Origin: Desulfatibacillum alkenivorans DSM 16219
GTDB taxonomy: Bacteria; Desulfobacterota; Desulfobacteria; Desulfobacterales; Desulfatibacillaceae
Direction: 5' to 3'
Length of the DNA: 64,000 nt
Assembly: GCF_900142135.1 (NCBI RefSeq)
Contig: NZ_FQZU01000005.1
Location: 175,667 to 239,666 of the forward strand
The translations under genes and the position numbers were made by a program. The notes under the pieces are model-generated. The model saw only the letters and a program-made list of their open reading frames with translations, had not been told where the DNA came from and ran no database searches. Shown here one piece after another: positions 53,621-61,763 of the stretch; the stretch's first letter is position 1; the number at the start of each line of letters is the position of its first letter.

Positions 53621-54997
53621 TTGGCAGCCAAAAACAAGGACCAATCCCTGACCAAACTCCCCCCTCATAATATTGAGGCGGAGGAATCCATACTCAGCGC
53701 CATTTTGCTGGATAACCAGGCCTTGCTTGAGGTTCAGGAAATACTTAGCCCCGGCGACTTCTACCGGGACGCCCACGCTAAAATTTACTCAGCCATGCTC
53801 AAGCTGTTCAGCCAGAGCGAGCCCGTGGATCTGGTGACCATCGCCAACAAGCTCCAGGAGCAGAAGGAGATGGAAGCCGTGGGCGGGGCCGCCTTTCTCT
53901 CCAGGCTGGTGAATTCCGTGCCCATGGCCGCCAACTCGGTGTATTACGCCAATATCGTGCGGGATAAATCCTTGCTGCGCAGGCTCATATCCAGCGCGTC
54001 GGATATCGCCACCAAGGCTTATGAGGACAAAGGCAACGTGCGCGAAGTTGTGGATTTCGCCGAAAGCTCCATTTTCGCCGTGGCCGAGGAAAAAGGCGGC
54101 ACGTCCATGAGCCAGTTGGGCGGCCTGATCAATTCGGCCCTGGAATCCATCGCCAAAAGAGCGGAGAACCGAGCCCTGATCACCGGCGTGGACACGGGAT
54201 TTTCTCGCTTGAACACCTTTACGGCCGGGTTTCAGCCCTCGGACCTTATTATCCTGGCGGCGCGCCCCGGCATGGGCAAGACGGCCTTCGCCCTGAACAT
54301 CGCCCGCAACGCCGCGGTGATCGGCGGAGCTCCGACCCTGGTGTTCTCTTTGGAAATGTCGTCCGACCAGCTTTGCCGGCGTCTTTTATGCGCCGAAGCC
54401 CGCGTCAACTCCGCCAACCTGCGTTCCGGCTTTTTCGCCCAAGACGACCATTCCAAGCTGGTTTCGGCGGCCCATCAATTGTACGAAGCCCCGATTTTCA
54501 TTGACGATTCCCCGGTTTTGACAGCCATGGACGTGCGTGCCAAAGCAAGGCGTTTGAAAAAGGACAAAGGCCTTGGATTCGTGGTTATTGACTACGTGCA
54601 GCTCATGAAAGGCCCGCCCGAGGCGGAACGCCGCGACCTGGAAATTTCCGAAATTTCCCGATCCCTCAAGGCCCTTGCCAAGGAACTGGACATCCCGGTT
54701 CTGGCCCTGTCCCAGCTTAACCGCAAGGTGGAGGAGCGGAGCGACAAACGCCCGCAGATCGCCGACCTTCGCGAGTCAGGCGCCCTGGAGCAGGACGCGG
54801 ACATGATTATGTTCATCTACCGCGAAGCGGCGTACAGCCAGGAGGAGGGCGGCTCCAACAGCGGAGAGGCGGAGATCAAAATCGCCAAGCAGCGCAGCGG
54901 CCCAACCGGCAAGTTCACCCTGTATTTTAACGCCGATTACACCCGGTTCGACAACCTGAGCGCCGACACAGGCGCCCCGGCTCAGAACGGCCAATAA
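53621..54997 (+). CDS. dnaB: Replicative DNA helicase
   Basis: A 458-residue DnaB, the hexameric fork helicase. The N-terminal domain starts LPPHNIEAEESILSAIL; the RecA-like core has Walker A ARPGMGKTAFALN near residue 222, SLEMSSDQLCRRLL, the Walker B region GFVVIDYVQLM and LSQLNRKVEERSDKRP with DLRESGALEQDAD. The first in-frame start with a ribosome site (TAGGAG) is the TTG at 53621, giving MAAKNKDQ; there is no ATG before the conserved region. The queA gene follows after about 30 bases. No intein is present. Confidence 0.95.
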   Translation: MAAKNKDQSLTKLPPHNIEAEESILSAILLDNQALLEVQEILSPGDFYRDAHAKIYSAMLKLFSQSEPVDLVTIANKLQEQKEMEAVGGAAFLSRLVNSVPMAANSVYYANIVRDKSLLRRLISSASDIATKAYEDKGNVREVVDFAESSIFAVAEEKGGTSMSQLGGLINSALESIAKRAENRALITGVDTGFSRLNTFTAGFQPSDLIILAARPGMGKTAFALNIARNAAVIGGAPTLVFSLEMSSDQLCRRLLCAEARVNSANLRSGFFAQDDHSKLVSAAHQLYEAPIFIDDSPVLTAMDVRAKARRLKKDKGLGFVVIDYVQLMKGPPEAERRDLEISEISRSLKALAKELDIPVLALSQLNRKVEERSDKRPQIADLRESGALEQDADMIMFIYREAAYSQEEGGSNSGEAEIKIAKQRSGPTGKFTLYFNADYTRFDNLSADTGAPAQNGQ

Positions 54998-55029
54998 GGT
55001 CCCTGGCGCCGCCTGACTTGAAGAATACA

Positions 55030-56109
55030 ATGACCGAACCGACCCAAGACTTTTACTCCCTGGCATCCTACGATTACGAGCTGCCCGAAGAGTTGATCGC
55101 CCAGGCGCCTGCTGAAAAACGCGACGCCTCCCGCCTGCTCAGGTTGGACAAAAATACCGGCCAAACCGCGCACCTTCAATTCGCCCAGGCGGCGGACCTG
55201 CTTCAGCCCGGAGACCTGATGGTGGTGAACGACACCAAGGTGACGCCCGTCCGTCTTTTCGGTAAAAAAGAGACCGGCGGCAAGGTGGAGGCGCTCATCA
55301 TAGATTATCGCCCCGTGGCCCAGGCCGGCCCTGGAGAGCCTTTCGCCTGCGAATGCCTGGTCAAAGCGTCCAAACGCCCCAAGCCCGGATCCCGGCTGTT
55401 TTTTGATAAAGGCCTGAAAGCCAAGGTCCTGACGGCGGAAGACCGGATTTGCCTTTTAGAGTTCACATGCTCCACGGACCCGGACGCAGTGCTGGACGAA
55501 ATTGCGGCCATTCCCCTGCCTCCCTACATCCGCAGGGACGGGGACGCGCCCCCTTGCAACGACCGGGAACGGTATCAGACCACCTACGCCCGCCATAAAG
55601 GCGCCGTGGCGGCGCCAACCGCCGGACTGCATTTTACGCCCGAACTTTTGGACTCCATCAAGGCCAAAGGCGTGGAATTCGTCCGCATCACCCTGCATGT
55701 GGGCTACGGAACCTTCATGCCCGTGCGCGTGGACGATGTGCGAAAGCATAAAATGCACTCCGAATTCTATGAAATCAGCCCGGACGCGGCCCTTGCCATC
55801 AATCAGGCCAAGGATCAGGGCCGCAGGGTCGTAGCCGTGGGCACCACCTCGGTCCGCACCCTGGAATACTCATCCAGGGAAGAGGGGAGGGTGGTTGCAG
55901 GATCCGGCATGTGCGACCTGTTCATCATGCCGGGCTTCCGTTTCAACATCGTGGACGCCTTGATCACCAATTTCCACTTGCCCCAATCCACGTTGCTCAT
56001 GCTGGTTTCCGCCCTGGCCGGCCGGGAAAGCATCCTGGCGGCCTATAAACAAGCCGTGGAAAACAAATACCGCTTTTTCAGCTACGGCGACGCCATGTTC
56101 ATCGAATAA
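55030..56109 (+). CDS. queA: tRNA preQ1(34) S-adenosylmethionine ribosyltransferase-isomerase
   Basis: A 359-residue QueA, which turns preQ1 in tRNA into epoxyqueuosine using SAM. Motifs: YDYELPEELIAQ, GDLMVVNDTKVTPVRLFGKK, IPLPPYIRRDGD, YQTTYARHKGAVAAPTAGLHFT, VTLHVGYGTF-type ITLHVGYGTFMPV, and FNLPQSTLLMLV-like FHLPQSTLLMLVSAL. Of two starts (TTG 55018, ATG 55030) I use the ATG, which keeps the core; neither has a good ribosome site. It follows dnaB closely. Confidence 0.95.
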   Translation: MTEPTQDFYSLASYDYELPEELIAQAPAEKRDASRLLRLDKNTGQTAHLQFAQAADLLQPGDLMVVNDTKVTPVRLFGKKETGGKVEALIIDYRPVAQAGPGEPFACECLVKASKRPKPGSRLFFDKGLKAKVLTAEDRICLLEFTCSTDPDAVLDEIAAIPLPPYIRRDGDAPPCNDRERYQTTYARHKGAVAAPTAGLHFTPELLDSIKAKGVEFVRITLHVGYGTFMPVRVDDVRKHKMHSEFYEISPDAALAINQAKDQGRRVVAVGTTSVRTLEYSSREEGRVVAGSGMCDLFIMPGFRFNIVDALITNFHLPQSTLLMLVSALAGRESILAAYKQAVENKYRFFSYGDAMFIE

Positions 56110-56172
56110 TTGATTGACATACTGGGGCCAAGCCCGCATAAATAGAGTTTTCGATTTTTGCGAGGAGAAAGC

Positions 56173-56658
56173 ATGACAAAGATCGGCGTAATATCAGACA
56201 CACATTTGCGGATGCCCAACGAACAAATGTTTCGTTTGGCGGAACGTCAGTTCAAGGACGTATCCATGGTGCTCCACGCCGGAGACTTGGTAAGCATCCG
56301 GGTTCTTGACGCATTCATCGACAAGAAAGTCGTTGCCGTGTGCGGCAACATGTGCGAGATGGACTCCACCCAGGTTTTAAACCCTAAAGAGGTGATTACC
56401 GTGGAAGGCGTCCGCATCGGCCTGATTCACGGGTACGGTTCCAGGACCGGGTTGGAAGACAGGATCTTCAAGGAATTCGATGATGTGGAGGCCATTGTAT
56501 ACGGTCACACCCATTCTCCGGCCAACCACTTAAAGCAGGGCGTGCTCATGTTCAATCCCGGCGCGTTCACCTCGTACAGCATGGGAGCGGAAACCGGAAC
56601 CGTGGGCGTTTTGACCGTCGATGAAAAAGGAATCTCCGGGGAAATCCTTCCCCTGTGA
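56173..56658 (+). CDS. YfcE/MJ0936-family phosphodiesterase
   Basis: A 161-residue calcineurin-type metallophosphoesterase. The metal ligands are in VISDTHLRMP, VLHAGDLVS, VCGNMCEMD, IHGYGS and VYGHTHSP, the order of the YfcE/MJ0936 group, which cleaves phosphodiesters in vitro. The start at 56173 follows GAGGAG; the frame extends to a TTG at 56158 that would overlap the ribosome site. The natural substrate is unknown. It is between queA and purC with no obvious link. Confidence 0.88.
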   Translation: MTKIGVISDTHLRMPNEQMFRLAERQFKDVSMVLHAGDLVSIRVLDAFIDKKVVAVCGNMCEMDSTQVLNPKEVITVEGVRIGLIHGYGSRTGLEDRIFKEFDDVEAIVYGHTHSPANHLKQGVLMFNPGAFTSYSMGAETGTVGVLTVDEKGISGEILPL

Positions 56659-56665
56659 TGTTATT

Positions 56666-56706
56666 TTAACCCGCATTGGCTTCAGTACAGTTGCGGGCTG
56701 GGTTAA
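56666..56706 (+). promoter_or_regulatory. Hairpin in the purC leader
   Basis: TTAACCC/GGGTTAA with inner GCA/TGC pair; CCCGCA/TGCGGG is an overlapping alternative. It lies 45 bases before purC. It could terminate the upstream gene or belong to the GGTTGGG repeat family. Confidence 0.4.
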
Positions 56707-56750
56707 GCCCCCCGAAACCCAATGGAAATGATACGAAGAGGAGACACATA

Positions 56751-57650
56751 ATGGCAAGCAGCGTATGGCAAACCGAATTGCCGGACCTTCCCGAGCCCAA
56801 ACGGGGCAAAGTCCGGGACATGTACGACCTGGGCGACGCCTATCTGATGGTGGCGACCGACCGACTGTCCGCTTTTGACGTGATCATGCCCGATCCCATC
56901 CCGGACAAGGGCAAGGTCCTGACACAGATTTCCCTGTTCTGGTTCGACGTCATGAAAGACATTGTGGATAACCACGTTCTCACCGCCAAGGTGGACGAAT
57001 TCCCTGTCAAGTGCAGGCAATACGCCGACATTTTGGAAGGCCGCAGCATTCTGGTGAAAAAAGTGCAGCCCCAGGCCATTGAGTGCGTAGTGCGCGGTTA
57101 CATTTCCGGCTCCGGATGGTCTTCCTACAAAAAGTCCCAAAGCGTTTGCGGCATCTCCCTGCCCGAGGGCCTGAAGGAATCCGAAAAGCTGCCCAAAACC
57201 CTGTTCACCCCCTCCACCAAAGCGGAACTGGGCGAGCACGACGAGAACATCTCCTTTGAGAAAGCCGCAGAGATCGTGGGACAGGAAACCGCGGAGAAAC
57301 TCCGCGACCTGAGCCTGGCCATTTACACCAAGGGCGCAGACCTGGCCAACGAAAAGGGCATTATCATCGCCGACACCAAATTCGAGTTCGGAACCACGGA
57401 CGACGGACAGATCATCCTCATTGACGAGGTTCTAACCCCGGACTCCTCCCGCTTCTGGCCCAAGGATCAGTACGAGCCCGGACGCGCCCAGGACAGCTTT
57501 GACAAGCAATTCGTGCGGGATTACCTGCTTGAGATCAAGTTCAACAAGCAGCCCCCCGGACCCAAACTGCCACAGGAAGTCCTTGACAAAACAAGGGATA
57601 AGTATCTCCAAGCTCTGAAGCTGCTGGCGGGCGATGCATACTCCATATGA
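56751..57650 (+). CDS. purC: SAICAR synthetase
   Basis: A 299-residue phosphoribosylaminoimidazole-succinocarboxamide synthase of purine synthesis. Motifs: [27 protein letters not shown] spread over the ATP loop, [45 protein letters not shown] and the SAICAR signature [15 protein letters not shown]. It is the longer (about 300-residue) bacterial type. The start follows AGAGGAGA. The ParB-like gene starts 17 bases before its stop. Confidence 0.96.
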   Translation: MASSVWQTELPDLPEPKRGKVRDMYDLGDAYLMVATDRLSAFDVIMPDPIPDKGKVLTQISLFWFDVMKDIVDNHVLTAKVDEFPVKCRQYADILEGRSILVKKVQPQAIECVVRGYISGSGWSSYKKSQSVCGISLPEGLKESEKLPKTLFTPSTKAELGEHDENISFEKAAEIVGQETAEKLRDLSLAIYTKGADLANEKGIIIADTKFEFGTTDDGQIILIDEVLTPDSSRFWPKDQYEPGRAQDSFDKQFVRDYLLEIKFNKQPPGPKLPQEVLDKTRDKYLQALKLLAGDAYSI

Positions 57651-58605
57651 GACATATTGGCTTGCTCTGGATTCCATTGACTCCCAGGACCTGACCTTCA
57701 GGATCAGCTCCGCCGGAGACGATGAAAGCCTGAAGCGGTCCGTGGAATCCCTGGGCTTGATCAATCCTCCCCTGGTGCAGGAATCGGGCGGTGGCATGCA
57801 CCGGATTATCTCCGGATTTCGCCGCGTGGACGTCTGCCGCACCCTGGACATGCACCGCATTCAGGTGCGGGTTGTGGACCCCGCAATCCCGGATCAGGAA
57901 TGCGCCATGTTGGCCGTGGCCGAAAACGCCGGCCAGAGGGAATTGGATATCATGGAAACCTCCCGGGCCCTGGCTTTGCTGGGACCCGGGCTTCCCTGGA
58001 AGGAAAGGGCGGGCATGATCAAGGACGCCCTGTTCCTGAGCGAGCCTCCCAATCAGCGCCGTATGGAGCAGGTGGAATCCTTGTGCTCCATGCATGGGGA
58101 AATCCTGGAAGGCGTGGCCGAAGACTCCATCGCCTTTCCCATCGCTTTGAAATTGCACGAAATGGAGGAGGCCGAGGCCCTGGCCTTCGCCCGCTTCTTT
58201 CGGAGCCTGGCCCTTTCTCTGGGCAAGCAGCGCGAAATCCTGACCCTGGCCGTTGAAATCGCCGCCCGGGACGACCTGTCGTGCCAGGAGGTTTTGGAGT
58301 CGGAAGAGGTCGCCGCCATCCTGAACGATGCGGACAAGGATGCGAACCAAAAGGCCAGGGAAGCGAGGATGCATCTTAAGAAAGCGCGCTTTCCCCAAAT
58401 CACCCGTGCGCAAGAAACATTTGAGGCCGAGGTGCAGGGCCTTAACCTGCCCAAAGGCGTGCGTCTGGACCCTCCTGCGAATTTTGAAGGGCAGGTGTAC
58501 GAGTTAAGGTTCTACTTTAAAAATATCAACGATCTCATAAAAAACCATAATGTTATCATCGAGATCGCAGAAAAGCCCGGCCTGAGGAAAATCCTGGACC
58601 GATGA
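57634..58605 (+). CDS. ParB N-terminal domain protein
   Basis: A 323-residue protein. Residues about 20-115 show the ParB/Spo0J N-terminal domain: [18 protein letters not shown], the box [14 protein letters not shown] (the G-x-R-R nucleotide-binding motif) and [18 protein letters not shown], which matches the AxxxxENxxR motif. Known ParBs use this domain as a CTP-dependent clamp. The remainder is helical and ends in a basic region; no clear helix-turn-helix is seen. No parA or parS is visible, so it is not a chromosome-partition ParB. It overlaps purC by 17 bases and the next gene by 4 (ATGA), so all three are probably cotranslated. Role unknown. Confidence 0.7.
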   Translation: MHTPYETYWLALDSIDSQDLTFRISSAGDDESLKRSVESLGLINPPLVQESGGGMHRIISGFRRVDVCRTLDMHRIQVRVVDPAIPDQECAMLAVAENAGQRELDIMETSRALALLGPGLPWKERAGMIKDALFLSEPPNQRRMEQVESLCSMHGEILEGVAEDSIAFPIALKLHEMEEAEALAFARFFRSLALSLGKQREILTLAVEIAARDDLSCQEVLESEEVAAILNDADKDANQKAREARMHLKKARFPQITRAQETFEAEVQGLNLPKGVRLDPPANFEGQVYELRFYFKNINDLIKNHNVIIEIAEKPGLRKILDR

Positions 58606-59717
58606 CCCTGACCGCAAAAAATATCTGCACCGTATACATTGATCAGGACGTGCAGGATCTTCCCAACATCCAACCCATCCTGGACTATTTCCAGGACGTT
58701 CCCCGTGAAGTCGTGGACGGCCCCACCGCCGTGTTCCGGCGCGTGGCCGAGGCAGCAGACCCCATTTCAGCCGCCAAGGAAATATTGTATCTCACTAAAA
58801 ACAAAGGCGCTTTCGTCCGCAAATGCCCGGGCACCAAAGAATACACCTGCTGCGGCTACCAGATTTTGCATATCGGTACCTTTTGCACCATGGATTGCTC
58901 CTATTGCGTGCTTCAGGCTTATTTCCACCCGCCGGCGCTTCAGTTTTTCGTGAACCACGAAGACCTGTTCGCTGAACTGGATCAGGTTCTGGAATCGCGC
59001 AACCCGGAAATCCGGCGCATTGGGACCGGAGAATTTACGGACAGCATGATCTGGGAGCCCTGGTCCGGTCTCTCCCACAGGCTGGTGGAGCGTTTCGGCA
59101 GGCAGGACCACGCCGTTTTGGAATTGAAGTCCAAAACCGTGAACATCCAGGGGCTGGACAAGTTGAGTCATAACCGGAAAACCATCATGGCCTGGTCCGT
59201 GAACACCCCGGAGATTATTGCAACCCAGGAGCGGAACACCGCCCCCCTCCACGCCCGGCTGGCGGCCGCCGCCAAATGCGAATCCTGGGGATACCCCCTG
59301 GCTTTCCACTTCGACCCCATGGTGATTTATCCCGGATGCGAAGAGGAGTACAAGAAGGTGGTTAACCTGATTTTTGACCACGTATCGCCTGAAAACGTGG
59401 CTTGGATCAGCCTGGGAACTTTCCGTTTCATGCCGGATTTAAAGGCCATTATTGAGTCCCGCTTTGAAAAATCCAAAATTGTCTACGGCGAGTTCATTAC
59501 GGGCCTGGATAACAAAATGCGCTACTTCAAGCCTTTGCGGATCAAGCTCTTCCAGGTTATGGCCGCAGCCCTTAAAAAACGGGCGCCCCAGGTCACCGCA
59601 TATTTCTGCATGGAGGACGACGAGGTCTGGCGAAAATCCTTCAACCGGACTCCCGACCTGCCGCCCCTGCTGGACCAAAGCGCCCAACGGGTCTGTGGTA
59701 TTAAATCAGGTTCATAG
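58602..59717 (+). CDS. Spore photoproduct lyase-like radical SAM protein
   Basis: A 371-residue radical SAM enzyme similar in layout to spore photoproduct lyase (SPL). The cluster motif CTMDCSYCVLQ (CxxxCxxC) is near residue 99, after a Cys-rich TCCGYQ. The blocks FFVNHEDLFAELDQ, LRAAxK-like ARLAAAAKCESWGYPLAFHFDPM, and the C-terminal RYFKPLRIKLFQVM follow. Where B. subtilis SPL has its hydrogen-donor Cys141 (ACTSD), this protein reads GEFTD, with Glu, so classical lyase chemistry is unlikely. Its ATG overlaps the ParB-like stop (ATGA). It may repair or modify another substrate. This organism type does not make spores. Confidence 0.78.
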   Translation: MTLTAKNICTVYIDQDVQDLPNIQPILDYFQDVPREVVDGPTAVFRRVAEAADPISAAKEILYLTKNKGAFVRKCPGTKEYTCCGYQILHIGTFCTMDCSYCVLQAYFHPPALQFFVNHEDLFAELDQVLESRNPEIRRIGTGEFTDSMIWEPWSGLSHRLVERFGRQDHAVLELKSKTVNIQGLDKLSHNRKTIMAWSVNTPEIIATQERNTAPLHARLAAAAKCESWGYPLAFHFDPMVIYPGCEEEYKKVVNLIFDHVSPENVAWISLGTFRFMPDLKAIIESRFEKSKIVYGEFITGLDNKMRYFKPLRIKLFQVMAAALKKRAPQVTAYFCMEDDEVWRKSFNRTPDLPPLLDQSAQRVCGIKSGS

Positions 59718-60000
59718 TGAAATATTTGCATTCCCAATGATCTGTTGAGTTTGCCGAACCTGCTCTCACTGATGGAGTTCAGCGTCAATAGGGCTTTTAG
59801 CCTGAAAAATCAATAGGTTTCCTATTGAAAGATTGCTGAAAAAATCAAGGGCCGGCGTTCTTCCGGCGGCTTAGAAATACCAGTTCGGTTTATTCTTCAG
59901 CAGTATTTGCTTTAGTCAAATCAAATTGGTAAGATATTTTGCATACTACCTGAGCCAAGATCGACGAGATGTCTTTTTTGAGGGCAGTGGTCCTTGTTTT

Positions 60001-60231
60001 ATGGAATGCGGCCTGTTGAACAGAATAACCCGTTTTGTCATGGTCATGGGATTTTCTTTGATCCTGGTGTACAGCGTGCTTCCAAAGATCACCCATTCCG
60101 TGGGATTTCTGAACAATCCGTCCCAATTCATTACGGAAAAGGGGATCAATCCTTCCAACTACTATTGCACGGACGTGGAGAAAGTTATGGAATCCGAGTT
60201 CTATTTGAGGACGGTCCTTAAAGACGAGTAA
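60001..60231 (+). CDS. Small hypothetical membrane protein
   Basis: A 76-residue frame starting at ATG 60001 (MECGLLNRITRFVMVMG). A hydrophobic segment (about residues 9-28, RFVMVMGFSLILVYSVL) suggests a single membrane helix, followed by a polar tail with one Cys (NYYCTDVEKVMESEFY). There is no strong ribosome site, and later starts (ATG at 60039 or 60045) are possible. The perfect terminator just past the stop supports a real short gene. I do not recognise a family. Confidence 0.45.
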   Translation: MECGLLNRITRFVMVMGFSLILVYSVLPKITHSVGFLNNPSQFITEKGINPSNYYCTDVEKVMESEFYLRTVLKDE

Positions 60232-60256
60232 TAACAGCGGAAAGTCGAACGACAAC

Positions 60257-60307
60257 AAAGGCCGTAACGCTTTGCCATGAAAGCAAGCGTTACGGCCTTT
60301 TTATTTG
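60257..60307. terminator. Strong bidirectional terminator
   Basis: AAAGGCCGTAACGCTT and AAGCGTTACGGCCTTT form a perfect 16-bp stem with a 12-base loop. TTTTTATTT follows on the plus strand and the left side gives T on the minus strand. It sits between convergent genes. Confidence 0.92.
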
Positions 60308-60326
60308 TCATTGAAAAGTTGGGCCT

Positions 60327-61463
60327 TTACGCCACATCTTTACTTTCACGGAGTTTGGCGATTTCTTCGGCGGAAAAGCCGCAATCGGTCAATACGGCGT
60401 CCGTATCCTGGCCAACCTTGGGGGCGCTGTTGGTCAGTTCCGCCTGGGTCCTGCTGAAACGCGGGGAAGGAGCTGGCTGCAGTACGCCGTCCAGTTCCAC
60501 AAAGGTTTTCCTGAGCTTGTTGTGGGGATGCTCCGGCGCTTCGCTCAAGCTAAGGACCGGGGCGAAGCAGACGTCCGAGCCTTCCATGATTTCGCACCAT
60601 TCATCCCGGGTTTTTTGCTTAAAGACCTCGGCGATTTCCACCTTCAACTCCGGCCATGCGCCGAAATTCATCTGGTTCCCGAACTTGTCCCGGTCCAACT
60701 CCGCTTTCTGCAAGAGCAGTTCATAGAATTGGGGTTCGATGGAGCCCACGGAAATGTACTTTCCGTCCTTGGTTTCGTAAGTGTCGTAAAAATGGGCGCC
60801 GCCGTCCAGCAGGTTGACCTGGCGCTCCTTGTCGTTCCACATGCCCAGATTTTTGAACGTGAAAAACATGGCCATGAGGGTGGCGGCGCCGTCCACCATG
60901 GCGGCGTCCACCACCTGGCCCTTACCGGATTTTTGAGCCTCCAAAAGTGCGCAGACCATACCGAAAGCCAGCAGCATGCCGCCGCCGCCGAAGTCGCCCA
61001 CCAGGTTCAAGGGCGGAACGGGCGTCTGCCCTTTGCGGCCGATGGCGTGGAGAGCGCCCGCAAGAGAGATATAGTTGATGTCATGCCCGGCGGCCTGGGA
61101 CATAGGACCTTCCTGGCCCCATCCCGTCATGCGGCCGTAAACCAGCTTGGGATTCACCTTCCAGCAGTCTTCCGGACCCACTCCCATGCGTTCCGCCACG
61201 CCCGGGCGAAAGCCTTCAAAAATGGCGTCCGCTTTTTCGCACAATCTGAGTACGACGGCCTGGCCCGCCGGGGTTTTTAAATTCACTGCCACGGATTTCC
61301 TGCCTCTGGCAAGCACGTCGCCGGGCAGGCTGCCAAGCCCGGACGGACCGGTGCGCTCCACGCGAATGACGGTGGCGCCCATGTCGGCGAGCATCATGCC
61401 GCAAAAAGGTCCGGGGCCGATGCCGGCCAGTTCAATGATTGTAATCCCTTCCAAAGGTCCCAT
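60327..61463 (-). CDS. Alpha-methylacyl-CoA racemase (CaiB/BaiF family)
   Basis: A 378-residue family III CoA-transferase-fold protein that best fits alpha-methylacyl-CoA racemase, which interconverts (R)- and (S)-2-methylacyl-CoA. The racemase residues His127 and Asp157 (in [11 protein letters not shown] and VGDFGGGG) align with His126 and Asp156 of the mycobacterial enzyme. [35 protein letters not shown] and the terminal [15 protein letters not shown] are family blocks. The ATG at 61463 follows GGAGGG; a further 12 residues upstream are dropped. It is downstream of an acyl-CoA ligase on the same strand and would let branched acyl chains enter beta-oxidation. Confidence 0.88.
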   Translation of the reverse strand: MGPLEGITIIELAGIGPGPFCGMMLADMGATVIRVERTGPSGLGSLPGDVLARGRKSVAVNLKTPAGQAVVLRLCEKADAIFEGFRPGVAERMGVGPEDCWKVNPKLVYGRMTGWGQEGPMSQAAGHDINYISLAGALHAIGRKGQTPVPPLNLVGDFGGGGMLLAFGMVCALLEAQKSGKGQVVDAAMVDGAATLMAMFFTFKNLGMWNDKERQVNLLDGGAHFYDTYETKDGKYISVGSIEPQFYELLLQKAELDRDKFGNQMNFGAWPELKVEIAEVFKQKTRDEWCEIMEGSDVCFAPVLSLSEAPEHPHNKLRKTFVELDGVLQPAPSPRFSRTQAELTNSAPKVGQDTDAVLTDCGFSAEEIAKLRESKDVA

Positions 61464-61763
61464 GTCACGTCCCTCCTTCAATCTCCGAAAAAATCGCAAT
61501 CCGATTTTAGGTCTTTAGCTGCTTGCAAATTAAAGTTTTATTTCCACACCTGATAATTTGTGTGAACCTCCAAGACAGACAGGCCCCGGACGGACAATCC
61601 ACGCGATAAAAGGCAAATCATCCGGCCGATGAGGTACAATACCCTGAAAGGCGCCATGAGTGCAAGCAGGATTTCCTATATTTTGTTTCCAACAATTGTT
61701 GGATAAACGGATAGGGAATCGCCTCTTGCCTAGAAGGGCAGCCACGCCTTGCCGTTTCAGCGT
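61464..61763. other. 300-base gap with a perfect palindrome
   Basis: Between the acyl-CoA ligase stop and the racemase start, both on the minus strand. No gene. A 16-base palindrome at 61688 is the main feature. A racemase promoter is likely here but not clear. Confidence 0.5.
61688..61703. promoter_or_regulatory. Perfect 16-bp palindrome, candidate operator
   Basis: TCCAACAATTGTTGGA is a perfect palindrome without a spacer, 225 bases upstream of the racemase start. It resembles an operator for a dimeric regulator. No matching regulator gene is in the window. Confidence 0.45.

Noticed and set aside
57634..58605. Chromosome-partition ParB with a nearby origin
   Set aside because: No parA, no parS-like palindrome and no gidA, dnaA or rnpA context. 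dnaB and dnaE in this window are not close enough to suggest an origin.
60327..61463. Formyl-CoA or carnitine CoA-transferase
   Set aside because: The His127/Asp157 pair of racemases is present; a transferase role is less likely though not excluded.
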